Both the position numbers and the translations under genes were made by a program. 64,000 bases of DNA, taken from NCBI GenBank assembly GCA_011037195.1, contig JAAEAF010002406.1:1-64000 (forward strand), given 5' to 3'. Under the pieces are notes generated by a model. It searched no databases, had not been told where the DNA came from, and saw only the letters and a program-made list of their open reading frames with translations. Position 1 is the first letter of the stretch. The number at the start of each line of letters is the position of its first letter. Shown here in pieces: positions 60,001 through 64,000 of the stretch. The DNA comes from Triatoma infestans. Taxonomy: Eukaryota > Arthropoda > Insecta > Hemiptera > Reduviidae.

Positions 60001-61078
60001 ATTTTTTCTTTGAATACTTTGGTTGCAGATTTTCTTTTACCTACGCCATGACTTCTACTATTTAGCCATTCTACATCGCGCAGCCTGAGACTACTATGAA
60101 CATTTTTGATAAATCAATAATTAGACAGCTTTAACAAGTTTCCGGTTAATAAGCTTAAGTTTCCGCTTAATAAGTTAATAAACTTAACAAATAAATAGGC
60201 TACGTTGGCGACTGATGTTCGTTTCGTTGGATATCCGGGGGGGGGGGGGGGGGGCACGTAAGTTATAGTTTCGTTTCTCGGACGCGAACAACTTCACACC
60301 CTATAGATTATAATAGCATATGAGCGACAAAGAGTTTTGGGTACATAATAGGATAAAGGATTAGTTAAGGTGAACATTGATATAAAATATAAAAACAAAT
60401 TGTATTTATTGTCTTACCTTAAACCCTTAAAGGTTAGCATTGTTTACATGCACAAACACTTTTGTAACAACGTAGCAGTTCACAGTATTAACGAAGAACA
60501 ACTGGAAGGCCTTCTCCTCAATTGAATTTTGTAAAGACCGTAGTCGAATGTAGCTCCTAACAACATAAATATACTATGTGAATTAAGTAAAAACTATTTT
60601 AAAATATAGCAACTTCTTTTCAACTCTTCATTCCATCTTTATTTTGATTGTTTTTTATTATTTACAATGAAAAGTCCTTGTGAGTATGATATTTATCATT
60701 CTTCATAGATGCCATTACTCCTTTCTGCCTACATGTCATAAGAAAAATGAAATTCATAATTAACAGTTGCGAGATTTAAAAAACTGCCCTTAGTTCCGTT
60801 AGGCAATGCTGTAAAAGAAAGCCTTTGGCAGTTTTAAAATAGATTTTCTTTTATTATTTTCTGCAATGTTTTGTCCAGGCAAAACTCTGTAATTTTGGGA
60901 AACTTGTTAAAGCTGTCTAATTATTGATTTATCAAAAATGTTCATAGTAGTCTCAGGTTGTAAATAAATGATTTTGTTATCATTATTTCTAATTATTTCA
61001 GTGTCGAATAAATGGCTGCACGAAAGGGGACAAGAATTCCGTCGACCTTGTGATCTGACACCCAGTGGAGAAGATTAG
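38824..61078 (+). CDS. P4HA: prolyl 4-hydroxylase subunit alpha (11 coding exons)
   Basis: Collagen prolyl 4-hydroxylase alpha subunit, an ER-lumen Fe(II)/2-oxoglutarate dioxygenase that hydroxylates prolines in collagen-like chains, working with protein disulfide isomerase as the beta subunit. Exons: 38824-39017, 41589-41740, 43311-43481, 43602-43769, 44084-44217, 44377-44513, 54180-54291, 56751-56975, 58877-58942, 59019-59184, 61002-61078. All junctions are GT-AG and the phases agree; the sum is 1,602 nt (533 residues plus stop), the usual family length. Residues 1-26 form a signal peptide ending CFA. The N-terminal dimerisation region follows, then the peptide-substrate (TPR) region at about 145-245, then the catalytic domain at about 340-533. 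The iron ligands are H426, D428 and H497, and K507 binds 2-oxoglutarate. The D-to-H (69) and H-to-K (10) spacings equal those of the human enzyme (known family numbering). Introns 1, 2, 6, 7, 8 and 10 are loaded with repeats. Exon joining is my inference; no transcript was available. Confidence 0.95.
39018..41292. other. P4HA intron 1, first part
   Basis: No mobile element recognised. A sequence of about 40 bp with GATAAAGCACTGTAAGAAGTCC (40829) recurs, changed, at 41128. A 98-codon minus frame at 39606-39310 has no family. Confidence 0.35.
41293..41442. repeat. 58-bp-arm inverted repeat in P4HA intron 1
   Basis: Left arm 41293-41350 and right arm 41385-41442 are near-perfect reverse complements (outer ends AGCTTTCGACTTGGGAGCC and GGCTCCCAGGTCGAAAGCT) with a 34-nt loop. 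Each arm holds a CTTGAAAA ... CGAAAGCT box order like Penelope-type ribozyme remnants; the ACCTGG/CCAGGT stem is perfect in the right arm. Confidence 0.85.
41589..41740 (+). CDS. P4HA: P4HA coding exon 2
   Basis: Acceptor TTTCCCAG and donor AAAG|GTAAGT. It encodes residues 65-115, including the conserved YLSNPINAYLLVKRL stretch of the N-terminal region of alpha subunits. The following intron contains the antisense neuroparsin gene. Confidence 0.93.
41912..41917 (-). terminator. NP: poly(A) signal of the neuroparsin gene
   Basis: AATAAA on the minus strand, 52 nt beyond the neuroparsin stop codon; a compact 3' UTR. Confidence 0.55.
41970..42299 (-). CDS. NP: neuroparsin-like secreted hormone, nested in P4HA intron 2
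   Basis: A 109-residue intronless ORF. Residues 1 to about 22 are a hydrophobic signal peptide. The mature part has 12 cysteines in the neuroparsin pattern: C-x4-C-x5-C, then the signature CLKGPGEDC, then CAAGTTCKCGRCSGC, then two C-terminal cysteines. Neuroparsins (ovary ecdysteroidogenic hormone in mosquitoes) are brain neurosecretory hormones acting in reproduction and metabolism; this is known of the family and not shown here. An insulin-like-growth-factor-binding-protein-type fold is related, but the length and the KGPGE/CKCGRC motifs fit neuroparsin best. The gene is antisense to P4HA and wholly inside its intron 2. It has its own TATA box and AATAAA, so it is likely an independent unit. 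It could be a retrocopy because it lacks introns, but I see no poly(A) tract or target duplication. Confidence 0.85.
   Translation of the reverse strand: MTTSLAAILMATVMIELAHTYTQCIGENCNELTQCEFGSFINKNGILDCLKGPGEDCDNEKAVYFHLLNQHRRCAAGTTCKCGRCSGCYYEGSIVKKCWTIPDLLCREK
42347..42354 (-). promoter_or_regulatory. NP: TATA box of the neuroparsin gene
   Basis: TATAAAAA on the minus strand, 48-55 nt upstream of the neuroparsin ATG. This would place transcription start near 42320 with a 5' UTR of about 20 nt. It supports the ATG at 42299 and an unspliced gene. Confidence 0.6.
42400..43310. other. P4HA intron 2 beyond the neuroparsin promoter
   Basis: Nothing recognisable; regulatory DNA of neuroparsin may lie here but no sites are asserted. 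Confidence 0.3.
43311..43481 (+). CDS. P4HA: P4HA coding exon 3
   Basis: Acceptor AATTTTGCAG and donor TCCG|GTAAGAG. It encodes residues 116-172, including AIALIRLQDTYNMDT, matching the family segment that leads into the peptide-substrate region. A sequon (NMT) is present. Part of this exon recurs in antisense in intron 6 (45029-45086). Confidence 0.93.
43602..43769 (+). CDS. P4HA: P4HA coding exon 4: peptide-substrate domain
   Basis: Acceptor TTTCTTTCAG and donor CAAG|GTATAT. It encodes residues 173-228, beginning ANDCFELGRQSYYNQDFYHT, the hallmark of the tetratricopeptide-like peptide-substrate-binding domain. A sequon (NRT) is present. Confidence 0.94.
44084..44217 (+). CDS. P4HA: P4HA coding exon 5
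   Basis: Acceptor TTTTTTGTTAAG and donor CTCAG|GTATGT. It encodes residues 229-273 (GDVQSALDMTDQLLELVPDH), the last helices of the peptide-substrate domain. Confidence 0.92.
44377..44513 (+). CDS. P4HA: P4HA coding exon 6
   Basis: Acceptor TTTTTTCAG and donor TTAAG|GTAATA. It encodes residues 274-318, with the conserved YEMTCRND and LKCRYVHKNNPFL segments that link the substrate domain to the catalytic domain. It is followed by the 9,666-bp intron 6. Confidence 0.92.
44720..45505 (-). mobile_element. LINE endonuclease-RT linker and RT fragment in P4HA intron 6
   Basis: Minus strand. At 45500-45100 it reads MPPWWSKNLN and KRSACKIAKATR, the linker before the reverse transcriptase. At about 45010-44720 it reads IQRALDIKETAICSFLDIEG then a VGRALLRRRVGG-like segment of the reverse transcriptase. 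Stops and shifts are present. An antisense piece of P4HA exon 3 (45029-45086) lies between the two blocks. Confidence 0.7.
45029..45086 (-). pseudogene. antisense copy of part of P4HA exon 3
   Basis: Reverse complement of exon 3 positions 43422-43479, with two mismatches in 58 nt. It lies in intron 6, inside a LINE fragment. It stops two bases short of the exon 3 donor site, and next to it is an A run on the plus strand. Confidence 0.85.
45507..45912 (-). repeat. HINE-like fragment in P4HA intron 6
   Basis: From CCTTAAATGAATTTTCCCG through AGTGGCACTTCCGGTTGAGG to the degenerate left end CTAACCAGCAGTAACTG. Confidence 0.7.
46000..46503 (+). mobile_element. LINE 3' end (partner of SINE A)
   Basis: Reads SGHCGLKRHPYVKGLMPDPF then CRVCETEKGK, a LINE Cys-rich C-terminus, and ends in an (AAT)n tail. 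The last 80 bp, with CTATATGGGCCCAG and GGATAGC, resembles the 3' end of the SINE A copy at 28167-28439. The BEL/Pao element is inserted in its tail. Same family as 63590-64000. Confidence 0.75.
46504..47170 (+). repeat. BEL/Pao 5' LTR
   Basis: About 667 bp, beginning TGTTTAATC and ending GATCAGACA. It aligns along its whole length with the 3' LTR with scattered substitutions, so the insertion is not very recent. No clear coding content. Confidence 0.92.
47177..47191 (+). other. candidate primer-binding site of the BEL/Pao element
   Basis: TGGTCCTCCTGGCCG begins 6 nt after the 5' LTR, starting with the TGG that pairs to a tRNA CCA end. The matching tRNA was not identified. Confidence 0.45.
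47192..47981 (+). other. BEL/Pao untranslated leader
   Basis: AT-rich sequence between the primer site and the gag start, without a convincing ORF. Typical for the position. Confidence 0.6.
47982..50300 (+). pseudogene. BEL/Pao Gag-protease and start of reverse transcriptase
   Basis: 772 residues from ATG to an in-frame TGA. The first 330 or so residues form a BEL/Pao-type Gag (coiled segment, then the FNPLPRIPIPQFAG region before the capsid-like part). Two or three CCHC-type zinc knuckles follow at about 355-425 (CVYCKS..., CFNCFG..., CRLCNS...). The aspartic protease has its catalytic VIDPGSQ motif near residue 495. The final part starts the reverse transcriptase. The TGA sits where the family continues into the next reverse-transcriptase motif, and the reading frame goes on directly behind it, so it is a nonsense mutation and not a natural end. 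Confidence 0.9.
50301..52280 (+). pseudogene. BEL/Pao reverse transcriptase, RNase H and integrase N-part
   Basis: Same frame as the preceding ORF. The reverse transcriptase fingers and palm come first (LCADIEKMYRQI). At 50664-50675 the active-site motif reads YFND instead of the family's YxDD, so one catalytic Asp is lost. RNase H follows at about residues 290-425 (GFCDASAQAY, RLELCAALLL, FFSDSRDVL). The integrase zinc-finger region is entered near 52000 and then lost by a frameshift at about 52080, after which this frame has no family similarity. Confidence 0.88.
52081..52627 (+). pseudogene. BEL/Pao integrase, frameshifted and deleted
   Basis: Another frame resumes the integrase: HHCC zinc finger (CIHSCITCHRF), then VGVDFAGPF with the first catalytic Asp. 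Shortly afterwards, near 52440, it jumps to the C-terminal segment VGDVVYIKF and the closing PVRSLIPLP. The stretch with the other catalytic acidic residues is absent. Confidence 0.85.
52737..52748 (+). other. polypurine tract of the BEL/Pao element
   Basis: AGGTGGGCGGTA directly before the 3' LTR, the position of the plus-strand primer. Confidence 0.65.
52749..53406 (+). repeat. BEL/Pao 3' LTR
   Basis: About 658 bp, beginning TGTTTAATC and ending GATCAAACA, followed by the target duplication ATAAG. It aligns with the 5' LTR. Confidence 0.92.
53457..53998 (+). mobile_element. R1-like LINE 3' end with 15-bp target duplication
   Basis: 542 bp with a poly(A) end (53984-53998), flanked by the perfect duplication ATCTCTCATATCAAC (53442-53456 and 53999-54013). 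Its start reads NDTLPLLLENETVYNAFKMF, like the C-terminus of R1-clade ORF2; the rest is 3' UTR. Confidence 0.85.
54010..54150 (+). repeat. repeat with hammerhead-ribozyme-like core, copy 2
   Basis: Second copy of the 38470-38610 repeat: CTGATGA (54086-54092), a weak stem II, then AAAACC in place of GAAACC, then AGTC. The GAAA box and stem II look decayed. It ends 30 bp before the acceptor tract of P4HA exon 7. Confidence 0.45.
54180..54291 (+). CDS. P4HA: P4HA coding exon 7
   Basis: The acceptor is a long T tract ending TTTTTTTAG; the donor is AGA|GTAAGT. It encodes residues 319-356 (IAPLKEEEAYLKPRILLYRH), the start of the catalytic domain. It lies about 70 bp downstream of a hammerhead-like repeat. 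Confidence 0.93.
54655..55210 (-). mobile_element. LINE RNase H/C-terminal fragment in P4HA intron 7
   Basis: An open frame of 141 codons at 55141-54716: LRWWEGTPGQRQAKLFIK, LLTGHCRLNRHMHHL, AVCRFCKVEEETPAHILCEC, the Cys-rich end of an RNase-H-bearing LINE ORF2. Upstream, in another frame, is the RNase H end (ALAREG...). Same family as 30695-31190 and better preserved. Confidence 0.82.
55237..55650 (+). repeat. HINE-like repeat, old copy in P4HA intron 7
   Basis: Left landmark TTTACTCCTAGTAATCTTAC and a well-kept right end AGAGTAAGAGAAAGTCGTGT plus hairpin; the body is strongly diverged. Confidence 0.7.
55845..56017 (-). mobile_element. SINE A fragment in P4HA intron 7
   Basis: Minus strand; keeps GGGATTAACTCAG at the head and GGCAGTGCTGCC after it. 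The B box is mutated. Confidence 0.72.
56058..56262 (-). mobile_element. SINE A fragment in P4HA intron 7
   Basis: A second minus-strand copy 40 bp further on. GGGATTAGCTTTATTG at the head and a TTGAATCGAGTCC B-box remnant. Confidence 0.72.
56330..56525 (+). mobile_element. SINE B fragment in P4HA intron 7
   Basis: Begins CGTGAGGGCAAA after the lost head and ends CCCTTCCGTGGCTGTTGGGC. Interrupted by an (AAT)n run. Confidence 0.7.
56751..56975 (+). CDS. P4HA: P4HA coding exon 8: iron-binding HxD
   Basis: Acceptor TTGTTGACAG and donor CCAGG|GTACGT. It encodes residues 357-431. It contains YRISKSAWL, EELQVVNYGIGGHYEPHFDF and the HxD iron ligands H426 and D428. Confidence 0.95.
57120..58584 (+). 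repeat. HINE-like remnant in P4HA intron 8, split by a LINE
   Basis: Faint landmarks (GACCAAAAAAGTGGG, TGTGAACAAATTTCTC) before the LINE. After it come AAGTTTGAAGAAAATTCGTC and the decayed end GTTTCACACAAGATTTT. Confidence 0.5.
57308..58206 (-). mobile_element. non-LTR retrotransposon 3' part in P4HA intron 8
   Basis: 899 bp, minus strand. Poly(A) is seen as the T run 57309-57323. A 10-bp target duplication AACGGCTTCA lies at 57298-57307 and 58207-58216. Coding frames in order: the active-site AYADDVVLIGR with KAKSVGLKINYEKTKYM; SRCCFALKRVI with VLYASETWLLKRGD; and HDWLGHVERMDRNSVVSKL. These are the palm, thumb and C-terminal motifs of an RTE/CR1-type element; the clade is not certain. Frameshifted and 5'-truncated. 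Confidence 0.87.
58640..58816 (-). mobile_element. SINE A copy in P4HA intron 8
   Basis: Minus strand. Head AAGGGAAGGGATTTGATCA, good B box GGGTTCGAGACC, then body with GTTGTCTATAACGAGAG. It ends 60 bp before exon 9. Confidence 0.8.
58877..58942 (+). CDS. P4HA: P4HA coding exon 9
   Basis: A 66-nt exon encoding residues 432-453 (LGTGNRIATTLFY). Acceptor TTGTTCACAG, donor TTTTAT|GTAAGT. It joins exon 8 in phase 0. Confidence 0.93.
59019..59184 (+). CDS. P4HA: P4HA coding exon 10: distal His and 2-oxoglutarate Lys
   Basis: Acceptor AAATCCAG and donor TGGG|GTTTGT, a weak donor but GT. It encodes residues 454-508, with GGATVFP, the third iron ligand H497 (WHAACPVL) and K507, which binds the 2-oxoglutarate carboxylate. 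Ignoring the weak donor leads quickly to a frame that does not match the family. Confidence 0.93.
59428..59560 (+). mobile_element. SINE A fragment in P4HA intron 10
   Basis: Plus-strand head with A box TAGCTCAGTGA and a degenerate B box (GGGTACAAGTCCC). The body is lost soon after TTGGATCTTCTTC. Confidence 0.72.
59561..60080. other. P4HA intron 10, middle part
   Basis: A lone B-box-like GTTCGATTCCTG at 59798-59809 suggests an old tRNA-derived fragment. Nothing else seen. Confidence 0.3.
60081..60960. repeat. 880-bp unit with perfect 60-bp inverted ends, P4HA intron 10
   Basis: 60084-60143 and 60898-60957 are exact reverse complements over 60 bp (63 bp with one mismatch). The interior holds a G run at 60238-60254 and no convincing ORF. 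No target duplication is visible at the outer edges, so it may be a MITE-like element or an inverted duplication. Confidence 0.8.
61002..61078 (+). CDS. P4HA: P4HA coding exon 11: C-terminus
   Basis: Acceptor AATTATTTCAG. It encodes residues 509-533, ending with NKWLHERGQEFRRPC and a short polar tail before TAG at 61076-61078. The family's C-terminal Cys is kept. Confidence 0.93.
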
Positions 61079-61222
61079 TTGTGGATAAAATTAGTCTTTT
61101 ATTATTTTAGAGATGAAATCATTTAATTTTTGTTTTGTTTTTGTAAAAAAAAAAAATGGAAATCAAAGAGAGAAGGGATGAAATTGTGACTGATATTCTT
61201 ATATATATTACCGAATTGTGCC

Positions 61223-61228
61223 AATAAA
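61223..61228 (+). terminator. P4HA: P4HA poly(A) signal AATAAA
   Basis: AATAAA 145 nt after the P4HA stop, followed within 20 nt by an A-rich run. This gives a short 3' UTR of about 170 nt. Other AATAAA motifs occur further down in the AT-rich DNA. Confidence 0.6.
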
Positions 61229-62589
61229 AATGTACTCTTTGAAGAGAAAAAAAAAAAAATTAAAAAATTAATAGAAATATTAGTGAGAAAATTTATTTAT
61301 TTAAACAAAAAAAAAAATTAATTAAATTGTAAATTTGAGATCTGGAATTTGGGTAACAATCAATATTTTGCAATTATGTTTCTAACTAAAACAAGCTGTT
61401 TTATCAAAGATATTGAATCTTTAGGATGGTAAACCTGTTCCTTTGAAGAAAGGTTATTAAAAAATGTTCAACAAAACTATCAACACAATATAAGAAAATA
61501 AATTACAATCAAATTTAATTTTAGTGTGATTTAAAAATACATTTTTAATATAATTAGAATTAAGTAACTTTTTTTTAAAAATAAAATTATATAAACAAGT
61601 AAAGTGTAATATTTGTGATTTTATGAATTAAAATTTGAACCTTTCAAATGTTATTTTAAAGGAATTTATTAATTATATTATTAAAGTTTTATTATTTAGC
61701 CAGCTTTTATTTACTTTTTTGTTTTAATTTTTTTTTAAATTTATTAAATATAGGCCTCACTAAATTTGAGTTTAAATATCAAATATTTTCTATGAGGATT
61801 GTTACAATCATATTTTTTGAAAAAAATTATTTGTTGTGGGCAGCTTTTAATTTTAATATATTAGTTTTTTTGTTTATTGTAATAAAAAAAAATTAGAAAA
61901 GTAATAATTACGGCACAAAAAAAATCACACTTTATTGATATAAATAATAAAACAATTAATCCATCCAACTCACATTACTGTTCCTTTATCATTAAAAGTA
62001 TATTTCTTTTTTTTTAATTCTAGTTTTTAATAAATTGAAGTTGGTAATTATTGTTTTATTATTATATTGATTGCTAAAATATTAGCTTTTATAGTAAAAT
62101 TTTTTAATTCAATTATTTAATTAAAAGAAATATTATCATTCTATATGTTAGTAAATAAATATTCAAAGAGGAGTTTTCTTTTTTGCATATTTTTTATTTT
62201 ATGCATTATTTTTAAAAATCAATCATGTATATTACTTTGTTTATTTGTATTTATTTTTATTTAAAAAAAAAAAAAAATCATTAATGCACTTTATTTTCTG
62301 TCGGATATCATTGTGGAATAAGAAGCTAATGAAAACAATTTTTTTTTTTTTTTTTTTAAATAATATTAAAGTGTACCAAAAATAAATAAAAGTATCTTTG
62401 AATAAATATTTGCTAAAGTATATTCTTGAATTTCCCTCCCAGAAATCACCTCTTGACGGACATAATCAGCAATGAGAGAATTTTACACATTAAAAGAAAT
62501 GAATAATCAGATGGCTAATATCCAGGTGCGAGGAATCCCAGTAATCCTCCACCTTATGCAAGGGACCAAAAAAGCTCAGAAATGAGAAA
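61229..62589. other. AT-rich DNA downstream of P4HA
   Basis: Extremely AT-rich with many homopolymer runs; no genes or repeat ends recognised. Confidence 0.4.
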
Positions 62590-62880
62590 GCAAGCCAAGA
62601 GAGCATTGCCCTGAAGAACCCTGCTTTCTGGGCAGTTACGACCAATAAAATAGGTCAGCGCTTGCATGAGTAGAGCAATAAAATAGACTTCCCATTCTGA
62701 ATGTTACTTCACGGGATATTGCAGACTCAATGCACTTGTATTCTGTGGAGAGATGGAGGAGACTCCTTATATCTATTGACGGACCGCAACCCTCTATCAA
62801 TCAGTGGAGGTTTATGTATCAGGTTTTGAAAAAGGATAATTTATCCCTCCCTAGATGCTTCCCAGATTTTAGGTAGACGA
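62590..62880 (+). mobile_element. very decayed LINE C-terminal fragment
   Basis: Traces of TSRDIADSMHLYSVERWRRL and the closing LPRCFPDFR align with the end of the LINE at 2478-3466. Many deletions. Confidence 0.5.
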
Positions 62881-63028
62881 AACTTTTTTCGTCGCAATTC
62901 ATCCCCTCCCCCCCCCAATGTGGTATGAAATCATCTAACGTCCCAGGTTTGTGGTAGAGCCCCTTCTATCCTGCTCTTTACAGACTCCAATTTCCGCATC
63001 CATCCGAAGTCTTGGCCAGCGTATCTTA

Positions 63029-63406
63029 CTAGTGAAAGCTTGCTCTTTGGTAATAAAGATGGCTTGCGATTTTTAAGACAATTTTCTGCTTAGTCTTCTG
63101 TTTTGATTTTTTGTGCGGTATTAGTGCTCTTTGACAGGTCCAACATGGCGGACACCCCTCCCTAGCACTTACCTCGATTTTTGATATCACAGCAAATCGA
63201 TAGTTTATCGAATACACTTCTACTTTCCTGCTGTCTTTATAACAAACTGATTTCTCTCTTTTTGTAATTAAAACAAATTTTGCAAATCTCACGCACCATT
63301 CAACAACTGCGTATTTTGAACCTTTACCGTAGAAGTGATCAGGGTTTGTGTCGGATGGCTTAATTTTAGCCAACATGTAAACATTTCTTCTAGTTTCGAA
63401 ATGCAT
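63029..63406 (-). CDS. hypothetical 125-codon ORF
   Basis: Open frame from ATG at 63406. It is basic, with the segment EWCVRFAKFVLITKREKSVC in the middle and a Lys-rich end. I recognise no family. It sits between two LINE remnants, lacks a visible promoter or poly(A) signal, and could be a chance or transposon-derived frame. Confidence 0.2.
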   Translation of the reverse strand: MHFETRRNVYMLAKIKPSDTNPDHFYGKGSKYAVVEWCVRFAKFVLITKREKSVCYKDSRKVEVYSINYRFAVISKIEVSAREGCPPCWTCQRALIPHKKSKQKTKQKIVLKIASHLYYQRASFH

Positions 63407-63589
63407 AATTTAGATTGGACGAAAAAGGTATTTTTTCTTAGGCTATAAGAAAACCACTGCACTTGTTAGTCTGTAATTGTAGCTGAGGTACGTGGGAGTG
63501 CTAGGTTCCCAAATAGCCCGAAGGCTACCCTCTGCTTTCACCCTCCAACTTAGCCACCCACGCTTCCACAAAGTGGAGCGCAGATGGCT

Positions 63590-64000
63590 TGGTTGGAATG
63601 TTCTAGAAGACTGGAAGATCTTTCTTCATTAAAGGACTGGGTTCCAGGTCATATGAGAATTTTTGGGAATGAGGAGGTAGATAGTTCGCCAAATTAGGTG
63701 CCTCTCTCCCTTTCATTGGTCCAGAGCCTGCTGTTGGTGTGTCTTCTGGCACATGTTTGTCGGGCTTTCAGACGTGGATGACCTCACAGCACTCATCCTT
63801 ATGGATGAGTGCAGTGGGTTGTCGGCAGTCTAAAATGCTCATTGGGGGCCCAGACGGAGCTTTGAGTAGCGGGGTCCGATGTCTTTCACGGACCTCCTTC
63901 AGACATCTGGTTGGATTCCTCACTGGGCATTGTGGTTTAAGGAGACATCTCTATATAATGGGACTCGTGCCTGACCCCTTTTATAGAGTTTGTGAGACTG
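63590..64000 (+). mobile_element. LINE RNase H/C-terminal fragment, cut by the window end
   Basis: Reads KDWVPGHMRIFGNEEVD (RNase H) and then HLVGFLTGHCGLRRHLYIMG and DPFYRVCET, the same family as 46000-46503. Frameshifts present; it continues past the window. Confidence 0.72.

Overview
This window reads as a stretch of an AT-rich insect nuclear genome crowded with mobile elements. It has spliced genes with GT-AG introns, LINEs of the R1, Jockey and related clades, a BEL/Pao LTR element, tRNA-derived SINEs, a Tc1/mariner element and a neuroparsin gene. Neuroparsin is an arthropod hormone family reported missing from Drosophila melanogaster. I cannot fix the insect order from the sequence.

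Layout. From 1 to about 38.3 kb I see no host gene. This part is dominated by one dispersed repeat in about 25 copies on both strands. It has a 15-bp inverted repeat at its left end, a CA/TG microsatellite, core modules of about 300 bp, a second inverted-repeat copy set about 25 bp inside the right end, and a right-end hairpin. This matches non-autonomous Helentron elements (HINE/DINE-1-like), and I call it HINE-like here. Nested in or between the copies are LINE fragments, a 3.6-kb R1-clade LINE with a 13-bp target duplication (15.0-18.7 kb), two tRNA-derived SINE families (A and B), a mariner (33.2-34.5 kb), an unclassified 1,050-bp insert (8.7-9.8 kb) and a possible nuclear copy of mitochondrial 12S rRNA (10.67 kb).

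From 38.82 to 61.23 kb lies one complete gene, the alpha subunit of collagen prolyl 4-hydroxylase. I could follow it through 11 coding exons that join in frame to 533 residues, with signal peptide, peptide-substrate region and the full Fe(II)/2-oxoglutarate site (H426, D428, H497, K507). An intronless neuroparsin gene with its own TATA box and poly(A) signal lies antisense inside intron 2. Intron 6 (9.7 kb) holds a full-length but broken BEL/Pao element (46.5-53.4 kb, target duplication ATAAG), several LINE pieces and an antisense copy of part of exon 3. Introns 7, 8 and 10 carry four SINE A copies. Intron 10 also has a perfect 60-bp inverted-repeat pair.

From 61.2 to 64.0 kb the sequence is AT-rich downstream DNA followed by decayed LINE ends.

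The most notable points are the antisense neuroparsin nested in the prolyl hydroxylase gene, the antisense exon-3 fragment in the same gene, hammerhead-ribozyme-like motifs just upstream of two of its exons, two long inverted repeats in its introns, and the modular HINE-like family that carries an ETS-type CCGGAAGT core in every module.
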